Part shown: in pieces, positions 1 through 7,721 of the stretch
Position numbering within the stretch: position 1 is the stretch's first letter
Layout of the letters: each line of letters starts with the position of its first letter
NCBI GenBank assembly: GCA_905197955.1
Contig: CAJKAR010000003.1
Span: 1-64,000 of the forward strand
Source of the DNA: an uncultured Lentisphaeria bacterium
GTDB lineage: Bacteria > Verrucomicrobiota > Lentisphaeria > Victivallales > UBA1829
Direction of reading: 5' to 3'
Length of the DNA stretch: 64,000 nucleotides
Made by a program: the position numbers and the translations under genes
Notes under the pieces: model-generated
Database searches by the model: none
Told to the model about the DNA's origin: nothing
What the model saw: only the letters and a program-made list of their open reading frames with translations

Positions 1-44
1 ATCAACGCTCTTTCCAATTCATTTTTGTTCACTTCAATCTTCAT
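1..44 (-). CDS. 5' tip of an unidentified gene leaving the window
   Basis: Only the first 14 codons are present, reading MKIEVNKNELERAL on the minus strand. A strong ribosome binding site (GGAGG, six bases before the ATG) makes the start convincing. The opening resembles the first strand and helix of a DNA polymerase III beta clamp (DnaN), but 14 residues are too few to assign it. It diverges from the restriction cluster on its right. Confidence 0.5.
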   Translation of the reverse strand, partial: MKIEVNKNELERAL

Positions 45-70
45 ACACAACCTCCATGATGTTGAACATA

Positions 71-106
71 ACAAGCCCCTCCGATCCCGAAAGACCGGAA
101 GGGCTG
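71..106. terminator. Stem-loop upstream of the partial gene
   Basis: The arms AGCCCcTCCG and CGGAaGGGCT form a nine-pair stem with one mismatch around a loop of about 12 bases. No clear T-tract follows on either strand, so it may be a weak terminator or a leader structure for the minus-strand gene. Confidence 0.35.
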
Positions 107-497
107 TTGATATGATTCAGGCCGATCTCTTCAGCCTGCTGTCATGTGGTTATATATACGTGAAATCCGTTTGAACTACAGGCAATGAACGTTGTAATCA
201 GAGTGGAGAAGTCATTCTGAAATCATAAGAAAATATTCGTGTTTAAAGTTGTATTTCGATGAATACGGCAGTATTTTACCAGAGTTTTGGATTTGGAATG
301 GAATCTTGACTGATTTGCCGATTTTCAAAGAGGATTTTTCGGATATTTTCTGGATATGGCAAAGGAGAACAGTCTCCAAGCCGGGCGACAGGGATATCCA
401 GTTGCCTTTAAGAATATACGAAATTAAAAAAAGGCGAAATCAGAGTCAGATCTGAATCCGGTGATGGATTCTGAATTACAATTGTAAGGTATAAAAA
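107..497. other. Gene-free stretch before the restriction cluster
   Basis: No convincing gene is seen. A 68-codon TTG-initiated frame (249-455) has no ribosome binding site and looks random. Just before the methylase start lies a ten-base palindrome (TACAATTGTA, 477-486), a possible operator, followed by AAGG eight bases before the ATG at 498. Confidence 0.4.
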
Positions 498-2567
498 ATG
501 AAACTTCTTGACATTCTTCGCGGTTCAACTTACAGTTTGGATTTATTCCCCTCCGAATCTATTAATAAACTTGAAAATAAAATTACTGAGAAAATCAATA
601 AAAAAGGGGTTGCCGAACCCTTTGTTCCCTGTATTATTCGTAATAAAAATGTAAAACTGACTCCGGAAGAAATTGTGCGTCAGTTGTACACTGAATTGCT
701 GATCACGAAGTATGGCTATCCTGCAAGTCGGATTTCCTTTGAATATCCTGTTTATTTTGGTCGGGAAATAAAGCGCGCAGATATTGTGGTTCGTGACAAG
801 GATGATTTCAATGTCGCCTACATTATCGTTGAAGTAAAGAAGCCTAAGGCGAAGGATGGAAGAGAACAATTGAGAAGTTATGCCAATGGAACAGGAGCTA
901 CTATGGCAGTCTGGACCAACGGCACTATGATTACTTATCATCAAAGGAAAAATCCAAATTATTTTGAGGACATTCCGGGAATTCCAGCCGATTCGGAAAC
1001 TTTAGCGGATATTCTTCAGAAACCTTTTCACATGAAAGATCTTGTGGAGCAGGACAAGCTTACCCAGTCCGGAAAATCTTTGAAAGATCTGATTCTGGAA
1101 ATGGAAGATGAGGTCTTGGCCAATGCGGGAGTGGATGTCTTTGAAGAAGTTTTCAAGCTGATTTTTGCAAAACTTTATGATGAAAAGCTGGGAGCGAATT
1201 ACCCGGATAGAAATCTAGAGTTTCGAAATTCCGGTCAGAGCGACATGCAGTTGAAAAACAAAATAGAACAGTTGTTTAAAAATGCCTGCAATGAATGGCC
1301 TGGCGTATTCGCTGACGATGCAAGAATCAATCTGACTCCACCGCATCTTTCCATTTGTGTTTCATCACTGGAAACAGTCAAGCTGTTTAATTCCAATCTT
1401 GAGGTTGTGGATGAAGCGTTTGAATATTTGATGAGCAAAAGCAGTAAAGGTGAGAAGGGACAGTATTTCACGCCCCGGTATGTCATCGACATGTGTGTCA
1501 AAATGTTAAATCCGAAAGCAGATGAATGCATGATTGACACTGCTGCGGGAAGTTCCGGATTCCCCGTCCATACAATTTTTCACGTATGGAAACAAATGCA
1601 GCTTGCGGCATGCCGTCCGGTAGAGCATTTGTTCACTGCTACTTCCAAGGGACCGGATGAAGTTCGTTATGTGCAGAACAATGTCTTTGCAATTGACTTT
1701 GACGAAAAAGCCGTCCGGGTTGCAAGAACGCTTAATTTGATCGCCGGAGATGGGCATACGAATGTCATGCATTTGAATACGCTGGATTACAGCAGGTGGA
1801 CAACTGTAACCAGAAGTGAGGAATGGAATGATACCTATCACGAGGGATTCAAAAAGCTGAAGGCGCATTGCAGCGATCCGAAGGTGGAAATTGAAGCCGG
1901 GCGGGAGAAGGAGAAGCCTTATGCACATTTTGATTTTATGGTTCTGATGGCCAATCCTCCTTTTGCAGGAGAAATCAAGGAAAGCCAGATTTTAAGCCGT
2001 TATGATTTAGGCCATAAAAATGGGAAACTGCAATCAAGTGTCAGTCGGGATATTCTGTTTATTGAACGAAATTTGAATTTTTTGAGGCCGGGTGGCCGCA
2101 TGGCAATTGTACTTCCGCAAGGACGGTTCAACAACAGCAGCGACAAGGAAATCCGGAATTTTATTGCAGAACGTTGCCGAATTCTGGCGGTTGTTGGTCT
2201 GCATGGAAACACATTCAAACCACATACAGGGACAAAAACCAGCGTTCTTTTTGTTCAGAAATGGGATGATGTTCTCTGTCCGAAGGTTGATGATTATAAT
2301 ATTTTCTTTGCCACGCAGAGACTGGAAGGGAAAAACAATTCCGGCGACAAACTGTATTGGACTCGGGATAAAAAAGGATCGACTACCGATCCCAAGTCAG
2401 CGCTTCTTGATCTCTATAAGCACCCGATTGTCTATCACGACTTGTTTGCTACGATTGATTACGATTGCCGGGATGGGAAACTGAATGAACCGCTTCAGCA
2501 GACACCGGACGGTATTGCAGAAGCATTTATAGAATTTGCCAAAAAAGAAAAACTAAGTTTTTTTTGA
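498..2567 (+). CDS. HSDR_N nuclease-N6-adenine methylase fusion (BcgI/type I-like M subunit)
   Basis: Modifies adenine in target DNA and probably also cuts it. Residues about 50-140 form a type I restriction HsdR N-terminal-like nuclease fold with a PD-(D/E)xK pattern: D95, then E112-V-K114 in the sequence IIVEVKKPK. From about residue 310 the protein is an HsdM-type N6-adenine methylase, with GQYFTP near 321, the AdoMet motif DTAAGSSGF near 347 and the catalytic NPPF at 486-489. The 689-aa length fits this fusion and exceeds a plain HsdM (about 500 aa). The specificity gene overlaps its stop by four bases. No DEAD-box helicase subunit exists nearby, so ATP-driven type I translocation is unlikely; a BcgI-like (type IIB/IIG) enzyme is the best inference. 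Confidence 0.85.
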   Translation: MKLLDILRGSTYSLDLFPSESINKLENKITEKINKKGVAEPFVPCIIRNKNVKLTPEEIVRQLYTELLITKYGYPASRISFEYPVYFGREIKRADIVVRDKDDFNVAYIIVEVKKPKAKDGREQLRSYANGTGATMAVWTNGTMITYHQRKNPNYFEDIPGIPADSETLADILQKPFHMKDLVEQDKLTQSGKSLKDLILEMEDEVLANAGVDVFEEVFKLIFAKLYDEKLGANYPDRNLEFRNSGQSDMQLKNKIEQLFKNACNEWPGVFADDARINLTPPHLSICVSSLETVKLFNSNLEVVDEAFEYLMSKSSKGEKGQYFTPRYVIDMCVKMLNPKADECMIDTAAGSSGFPVHTIFHVWKQMQLAACRPVEHLFTATSKGPDEVRYVQNNVFAIDFDEKAVRVARTLNLIAGDGHTNVMHLNTLDYSRWTTVTRSEEWNDTYHEGFKKLKAHCSDPKVEIEAGREKEKPYAHFDFMVLMANPPFAGEIKESQILSRYDLGHKNGKLQSSVSRDILFIERNLNFLRPGGRMAIVLPQGRFNNSSDKEIRNFIAERCRILAVVGLHGNTFKPHTGTKTSVLFVQKWDDVLCPKVDDYNIFFATQRLEGKNNSGDKLYWTRDKKGSTTDPKSALLDLYKHPIVYHDLFATIDYDCRDGKLNEPLQQTPDGIAEAFIEFAKKEKLSFF

Positions 2568-3997
2568 ATCGCCCCTTTGACGAAGCCAAATATAAAGCTT
2601 TGTCGAAGGGGCTGGAAATAAGCGAAGTCTCTAAGGAAATCTTTCTTTTAGAAAATGATGATTTTAGATTTGATGCTGAATTCTTTCGAAAACGGTTCTT
2701 AACAGAAAACAGTGTTCGTAATAAATTTGAAAATTTTTTACTTGGAAGAATTGCATTCGTGACAGACGGACAACATGGATATCACGAGGTAGATGAATCT
2801 TCCAGGATTCATATGCTAACAGCAAAGAATGCAAAATATTGGTTTGCAGATTTAATTGATGCAGTACCTTTGGCAAAATGGGTGGATGATAATAATAAAC
2901 GATCCTCATTGGAAACAAATGATATTATTTTATCAACACGAGGATCTGTTGGTTTTTGTGCTATAGTAAAGCCAAAGATTTTGCCTGCTAATATAGATCA
3001 AGACATTGCTCGAATAAAATTATTAACAGATAAAATTTTACCAGAATTTTTACTTGCTTATCTAAATTCCCAATTTGGACAAGATTGGATGTTACGAAAT
3101 CAAACAGGAATGGTACAGCAAGGCTTATCGCTACAAAAAGTAAAAAAACTCCCTGTGCCGCTTTTGGATATCATTTTTCAAAAGAAATTGAAAACTGTAA
3201 TAGATGAAGCATATAAAATAAAACAAGAGTCTTTAGAATGTTATTCTGAAGCAAGCTATATATTACTTTACGAATTGGGATTACAGGAATGGTCTCCACT
3301 GCAAAAAACTATTTCTTTCAAATCTTTTTCCGCTTTCCAGTCAAGCGGACGTTTGGATGCGGAATATTACCTGCCGAAATATGAACAGATTCAACAAAAA
3401 ATCAATGCGTATAAAAATGGTTCTATTCTGGTTCAATCCATGTTCCGAAACGCAGCGATAAAAAGTGCAGACTCCCTATGCAAATATATAGAACTGTCCG
3501 ACGTTGGCACTTCCGGAGAAATTACTGGAGCCATTGAAGGTGCTTTTTCGGAGCTTCCCTCAAGAGCTAGACAGAGGGTTCAAGCCAATGATGTTATTGT
3601 TTCTTCCGTGGAAGGTTCACTGTCCAGCTGTGCATTAATTCCACCAGAATATGACGGCGCGCTCTGTTCTACAGGGTTTCACGTTTTAAAATCAGACGTC
3701 ATTAATTCTGAAACATTATTGTTGCTTTGCAAATCATGGCCCATTCAACTTTTGCTTAAGCAAAGGTGCTCCGGAACAATTCTTACAGCCATTTCTGCAA
3801 ATGCCATTCAGCAAATATCTTTTCCTCTGATTGAAGAACAGATCCAGGAACAGTTGGCAGAAAAAGTGCAGGAATCATTCGCGCTTCGTCAGGAAAGCAA
3901 ACGACTGCTGGAACTTGCAAAACATGCTGTTGAAGTTGCGATTGAGCAAGGAGAGGAGATGGCATTGCATTTATTGGAGGATGAAGGGAATGCCTAA
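2564..3997 (+). CDS. Restriction-modification specificity subunit (HsdS-like)
   Basis: Supplies DNA target recognition to the upstream methylase-nuclease. Two target-recognition domains are visible. The first spans about residues 55-215, ending in a block with QQGLSLQKVKKLPVPL; the second runs about 255-430, ending in the analogous TAISANAIQQISFPL. Each is followed by a helical spacer, and the last (about 430-470) is a long charged helix. The start is a TTG inside the methylase stop (TTGA overlap), which implies translational coupling. At 477 aa it has two half-sites like type I HsdS. Base composition is more AT-rich than in the housekeeping genes of the window, consistent with transfer. Confidence 0.88.
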   Translation: MNRPFDEAKYKALSKGLEISEVSKEIFLLENDDFRFDAEFFRKRFLTENSVRNKFENFLLGRIAFVTDGQHGYHEVDESSRIHMLTAKNAKYWFADLIDAVPLAKWVDDNNKRSSLETNDIILSTRGSVGFCAIVKPKILPANIDQDIARIKLLTDKILPEFLLAYLNSQFGQDWMLRNQTGMVQQGLSLQKVKKLPVPLLDIIFQKKLKTVIDEAYKIKQESLECYSEASYILLYELGLQEWSPLQKTISFKSFSAFQSSGRLDAEYYLPKYEQIQQKINAYKNGSILVQSMFRNAAIKSADSLCKYIELSDVGTSGEITGAIEGAFSELPSRARQRVQANDVIVSSVEGSLSSCALIPPEYDGALCSTGFHVLKSDVINSETLLLLCKSWPIQLLLKQRCSGTILTAISANAIQQISFPLIEEQIQEQLAEKVQESFALRQESKRLLELAKHAVEVAIEQGEEMALHLLEDEGNA

Positions 3998-4799
3998 TCA
4001 TTTTACTGCACATAAAGCAGAGTGGAAACAACTTGCTGATATTGATTATTTCAGCATGTTTGTCAAGGCTTATATTCCATTCAATGCTTGGATGAACGTA
4101 AGTTTTTCTGGTTTAAACACAGATCGAATGAAGATAAATGAGATAAAAAGAAATTCAAATCCATTTCGGGATAAAATCAAATCTTTATTGCGTTCTACAT
4201 CTCAAGATGGCGTTAAGTTCAAGGGGCTTATTGGAGAACTACATAGCGCCCTGGAGGAAAATTATATAAATAATCAAGACAGACGTCTAACATTCACAGA
4301 GATAACCTTGGAAAGGAATCATAATTATAAATCAGAATGTGAGTTTCGAGGAATAAAATATCATGTTCACTGCGGCGATAGTAATGGAAAGACAACAGAA
4401 ACAGTTGTTTCTATAAAAAGACGTAATAATAACACATTGATATCATTCACCTTGCCAGAATATGAGTATAATTTTCATGTCATTGAAAGCCGATCCGAGA
4501 TTGCTTCATTGAATCAGGAGAAACGAGAAAAAATAATGGGATGCTATCGCGAGGTTGCTCCATTGACAAAATGCTCTCTCCTTCAGAATGCTCCCCATGA
4601 AGAGCCATACCCAAATTATTTTTCATGCGGTAGTTTCAAATTTATTAACAATGAAGATACAATAAGTAAAGGCTTAATTGAAATCCTGTATAACCTCAGG
4701 AATGCACTATTACATGGAGAAATTATTCCTAATCAAGGAACAAATGAAGTATACCGAGGGGCTTATCACCTCATGAGAATATTGATCGATGTATTATAA
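3990..4799 (+). CDS. HEPN-like protein (Rx4H motif) in the restriction cluster
   Basis: A 269-aa protein with no firm family name from sequence alone. The C-terminal helical part contains R237-N-A-L-L-H242, the Rx4H signature of HEPN ribonucleases, and the N-terminal region (KAYIPFNAWMN) resembles Apea-like HEPN proteins. It could therefore be an RNase effector acting when restriction fails. The start at 3990 lies inside the end of the specificity gene (8-nt overlap) and is preceded by GGAGG at a nine-base spacing; an upstream extension of the frame merely overlaps the specificity gene. The HEPN call is a motif-based inference. Confidence 0.6.
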   Translation: MPNHFTAHKAEWKQLADIDYFSMFVKAYIPFNAWMNVSFSGLNTDRMKINEIKRNSNPFRDKIKSLLRSTSQDGVKFKGLIGELHSALEENYINNQDRRLTFTEITLERNHNYKSECEFRGIKYHVHCGDSNGKTTETVVSIKRRNNNTLISFTLPEYEYNFHVIESRSEIASLNQEKREKIMGCYREVAPLTKCSLLQNAPHEEPYPNYFSCGSFKFINNEDTISKGLIEILYNLRNALLHGEIIPNQGTNEVYRGAYHLMRILIDVL

Positions 4800-4816
4800 T
4801 AGAGGAGCAGCGCAAT

Positions 4817-5836
4817 ATGTCACTTTGGATGATTCGAGCGGGCCAGCGTGGCGAGTATGAACAGAAGTTCATCAATGACAAGTGCTTTTATATCACCTGG
4901 AATGATTTGAAATGCGATCTTTCCTGTTTCAGTTCCCGGGATGATTTGAAAAATAAACTGAAAGAACTTTATCCGGATGATAAGACCAATACCATCCGAA
5001 CCTGGGCGTCACAGCTCTGGAACGCCTCTCATGAAATCAAAAAAGGAGACTGGATTGTCCTTCCCCTGAAAACCCAGCCCGTCATTTATATCGGGGAAGT
5101 GACCGCAGCATATCAGTTTGATCCGACGGCACTCAATCCCTATTATCACAGAATCGCGGTGAAATGGATCGGCGAAAATATTCCCCGGCAAAACTTTGCG
5201 CAGGATCTGCTCTATTCCTTCGGCGCATTCTTGACCATCTGTCAGATCTCCCGCAACAATGCGGAAGACCGTCTGAACAATATGAAAACGCACAATTGGG
5301 CCGCCAACAGCGACGGATTCGTTACGGCGGATATTCCAGCGGGTGATAATGATGAAACATTTCGAGATATTGAAGAGCTCTCGCGCGACCAGATCATAAG
5401 GCTGATAGGCTCCAAGTTCAAGGGGCATGAACTTGCCCGCCTGGTCAATGGCATCCTGATTGCCGAGGGATATCATACTTTCATGAGCCCTCCCGGACCG
5501 GATGGCGGAGTTGACATTCTTGCCGGCACCGGAACATTGGGATTCGGCGAGCCGAGGCTTTGCGTTCAGGTGAAATCGCAGGATACTCCCGTAGAATTGA
5601 AGGAAATCAAAGCTCTGAAAGGTGCCATGCAGGATTCACAGGCAACCCAGGGCTTGTTCGTTTCCTGGGGCGGATACAAAAATTCCGTCAAAGAGCAAAG
5701 TTCCTTTTTCAGTGTCAGACTCTGGGGGCAGAATGAACTTCTAAGGGCACTTTTCCGAACTTATGAAAAGCTGGATGCTGAATTGAGAGCGGATTTGCCG
5801 TTGAAACAAATCTGGACAATCACGGATGAAGACTGA
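4817..5836 (+). CDS. Mrr-type restriction endonuclease with N-terminal reader-like domain
   Basis: A probable DNA-cutting enzyme of 339 aa. The C-terminal half holds an Mrr catalytic domain: GHELARLVNGIL, then D233 in GGVDI and Q251-V-K253 in CVQVKSQ, giving the D-QxK variant of the PD-(D/E)xK site typical of Mrr. The N-terminal part (MSLWMIRAGQRGEYEQ through KKGDWIVLPLK and YIGEV) is the domain often seen in front of Mrr nucleases and may read modified bases. That domain role is inferred. It lies 17 bases after the HEPN-like gene, so the four genes are probably one operon. It could be a type IV modification-dependent enzyme, or the partner nuclease of the methylase. Confidence 0.82.
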   Translation: MSLWMIRAGQRGEYEQKFINDKCFYITWNDLKCDLSCFSSRDDLKNKLKELYPDDKTNTIRTWASQLWNASHEIKKGDWIVLPLKTQPVIYIGEVTAAYQFDPTALNPYYHRIAVKWIGENIPRQNFAQDLLYSFGAFLTICQISRNNAEDRLNNMKTHNWAANSDGFVTADIPAGDNDETFRDIEELSRDQIIRLIGSKFKGHELARLVNGILIAEGYHTFMSPPGPDGGVDILAGTGTLGFGEPRLCVQVKSQDTPVELKEIKALKGAMQDSQATQGLFVSWGGYKNSVKEQSSFFSVRLWGQNELLRALFRTYEKLDAELRADLPLKQIWTITDED

Positions 5837-5913
5837 TTTTGAAAGTAAAATCTCAATTCATTGACATCTTCGGTGAAAAATTTGTTGTCGCCTGACAGGC
5901 CGTCAGCCGCCGG

Positions 5914-6375
5914 TCAGGCGTCCAATGGTTTTCCGATCAGATATGATTGATAGATATACTCCGGATTTTCAAAAAACATGCTGCTGTTGTAATCATCCAG
6001 CAGGTCGGTTATCCAGGAGTTGTAAACTTCGATCAGTGCATTGGGAAAATCAATCCCTTTTGTCTGGGAGACTGCGACAATCAACCGCTTATAGACTTTG
6101 CCAATATCGAAAATGGAAGGAACCGCGTAACGGCAGGTCGAAACATTGTCGAACGTCCCCTGCGGGATATAGTATTTCTCAGTCAAATTGTCGATCAGCT
6201 TTTCCATATTCTCACTGTGGTAGACATCAGCCAGTTCCAGCAGATGACGAATCTCAGCAATTCCGAAAGAGTTTACGACTACACGCCGATGATTTTTTGT
6301 TTTCCTCCCAATCGCTTCAATCAGCGAACAGACAAAGAAAAGATCGTTTTCCCGACGGTCTTCACGTCCGGTCAT
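5914..6375 (-). CDS. Partner protein of the DUF3990 gene, function unknown
   Basis: A 153-aa soluble protein beginning MTGREDRRENDLFFVC. A strong AAGGAGG nine bases ahead of the ATG fixes the start; an upstream extension of the frame lies inside the neighbouring gene. It overlaps the DUF3990 gene by four bases (ATGA), so the two are translationally coupled, with the toxin-like gene first. From memory of the family, DUF3990 genes are commonly paired with proteins that begin like this one, and an antitoxin or substrate-recruiting role is plausible. No catalytic motif is visible. It converges on the Mrr gene. Confidence 0.6.
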   Translation of the reverse strand: MTGREDRRENDLFFVCSLIEAIGRKTKNHRRVVVNSFGIAEIRHLLELADVYHSENMEKLIDNLTEKYYIPQGTFDNVSTCRYAVPSIFDIGKVYKRLIVAVSQTKGIDFPNALIEVYNSWITDLLDDYNSSMFFENPEYIYQSYLIGKPLDA

Positions 6376-6827
6376 CGTCCCACCTCCTTGCTTTCCAGAA
6401 AAGTCAAACAGGACAAGGCTCTCGGAGTACAGAACGTAATCTGGTGAGTCGGATGCTTGAATTTCGCCAGGACCCAGAATTGTTCTCTGGTAAGAATTCC
6501 GCTGATGAAGTCGGCAACATAGTTCCATATCTGATCGTTTGCCATTGCTCCGACTACGATGTCATGAGAATGCGGAGTTCCGTTCCGGCAGGCTACGATG
6601 AAGTCAAGCCACTCCTCCGTCATCTGATCGAAGTTCAAAATGTCCAAATCAGGATTGGGCGTATATTCATAAGAAGTGACGACAGGGGTATCAAACCGTC
6701 GTGACCAGCGTTCCGCTTGTGATAATAACTCCGTGCAATAGAAACCGGGACCGAAGTCTTTGTTGTTCCGGCTCGGCTTTATTTCCGGAGTCTGTATTTC
6801 ACAATATCCACCGTGGTAGACAAACAT
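6372..6827 (-). CDS. DUF3990-family protein (ADP-ribosyltransferase-like)
   Basis: A 151-aa protein that starts FVYHGGYCEI and continues with DFGPGFYCTE, the HG...DFGxGFYxT pattern of the DUF3990 family, which is distantly related to ADP-ribosyltransferase toxins. The HG histidine would bind NAD and the FYxT block would form the second core strand. Together with the coupled downstream gene it looks like a two-gene toxin-antitoxin or accessory immunity cassette beside the restriction cluster. The start has AGGGAAG six bases upstream. Neither toxicity nor the modified target can be read from the sequence. Confidence 0.68.
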   Translation of the reverse strand: MFVYHGGYCEIQTPEIKPSRNNKDFGPGFYCTELLSQAERWSRRFDTPVVTSYEYTPNPDLDILNFDQMTEEWLDFIVACRNGTPHSHDIVVGAMANDQIWNYVADFISGILTREQFWVLAKFKHPTHQITFCTPRALSCLTFLESKEVGR

Positions 6828-6860
6828 TGCAATCTTCCCTGTTCAGCAGCTTTTTTCATT

Positions 6861-6890
6861 GATATATTCTCAAAACATTGAGTTTGTAAA
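6861..6890 (-). promoter_or_regulatory. Putative promoter and operator of the DUF3990 pair
   Basis: On the minus strand TTTACA is followed after 17-18 bases by an AT-rich -10 (TATATC or ATATAT). Between them lies the inverted repeat CTCAA-N4-TTGAG (6869-6882), suited to an autorepressor site. Weakly supported. Confidence 0.35.
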
Positions 6891-6901
6891 ATATATCATC
6901 C

Positions 6902-7054
6902 ATGGAAACATTTGCAAATCAAGGTTTGACTTTTACTGACGGAGACATTATAGTAAAATATCATCGTTGGGAACTACGAAAGTTCTTTGAAACGGTAACA
7001 AGTGGTACCTCTGTCATATTGACAAGTGGGGATCAGGAAGACGGAGCCAGATAA
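6902..7054 (+). CDS. Possible 50-aa small protein
   Basis: An ATG-initiated frame encodes METFANQGLTFTDGD... and ends ...GDQEDGAR, 50 residues of protein-like composition. There is no ribosome binding site, and a promoter-like pair (TTGACT, 17 bases, TATAGT) lies inside it. It may be a remnant or a chance frame. No family recognised. Confidence 0.2.
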   Translation: METFANQGLTFTDGDIIVKYHRWELRKFFETVTSGTSVILTSGDQEDGAR

Positions 7055-7152
7055 AAAAGCTGCGAAAACAGGAAAAATGACGTTGGTACCACAAGGTGCC
7101 ATTTTAAAGGTGCAAACACCAAAAATTACCATTTGAGCCAGCTTTTTTATCT
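7049..7152. repeat. 14-bp inverted repeat flanking an 76-bp core
   Basis: AGATAAAAAAGCTG at 7049-7062 recurs exactly inverted at 7139-7152. The core contains palindromic bits such as TTGGTACCA-like and AGGTG/CACC pairs. It could be a long hairpin, a terminator-like structure or a decayed small mobile element. Confidence 0.4.
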
Positions 7153-7721
7153 TGTGTGAAAGTGGCCAAATTCGCCACTTTTGAGCTCAAATCTTCCTGA
7201 TCGGAAACAATTTGAGGCGCGAAAAAATCTTCGGACGTTCCAGCTGCCGGAGCCATTTTTTTGTCTTCAAAATCCTTTCATAAGATACCATTCCGAAGCA
7301 TCAAGTTTTTTTCTGCATATTCTTTTTCTCTGTAATAGTCATCGTTTGAAGGTAAGCGTCTTTTCGATTGTAATCTGAACTGTTTCTATCTCATCTCTGC
7401 GCCTACCGGAACGATCTGCCATATTACTCCATGCAAAACAGAATGGTCTGCTGAATGGTCTGCCAAGTTCCGGATCCGAAAGAAACGAGGAAGAAACAAA
7501 AATTATGATCCTTTTTCTTCACAAAGAAATTATTTTTTTCATTTTTATCGCCAGTTTTGCCGAAAAAAACGATTTTTCCACAAAAAAACACGAAAAAAAC
7601 ACGGAAAATCTTTGTTTTGCATCAATAATCATTTGCATGTTAATGAGCAGCTGTTATCTTACCTAGGAAACATTTTCAGTGGTTTCAAACAAGAACCAAC
7701 AACGAAAGGATCAAGTAGAAA
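7153..7721. other. Gene-free region upstream of fucI
   Basis: No gene is supported. A small hairpin (AAAGTGGC-loop-GCCACTTT, 7159-7181) is followed by T-rich, then A-rich sequence. The fucI leader (about 7500-7721) is AT-rich, repeats TTTGCAT twice (7616-7642), and ends with AAAGGA upstream of the ATG. No clear sigma-70 promoter was identified. Confidence 0.35.

Noticed and set aside
249..455. 68-codon frame before the restriction cluster
   Set aside because: TTG start without a ribosome site, composition not protein-like, no coupling.
498..5836. Classic type I restriction system
   Set aside because: No HsdR helicase motor is present and the nuclease domain is fused to the methylase, so a type I label would be misleading.
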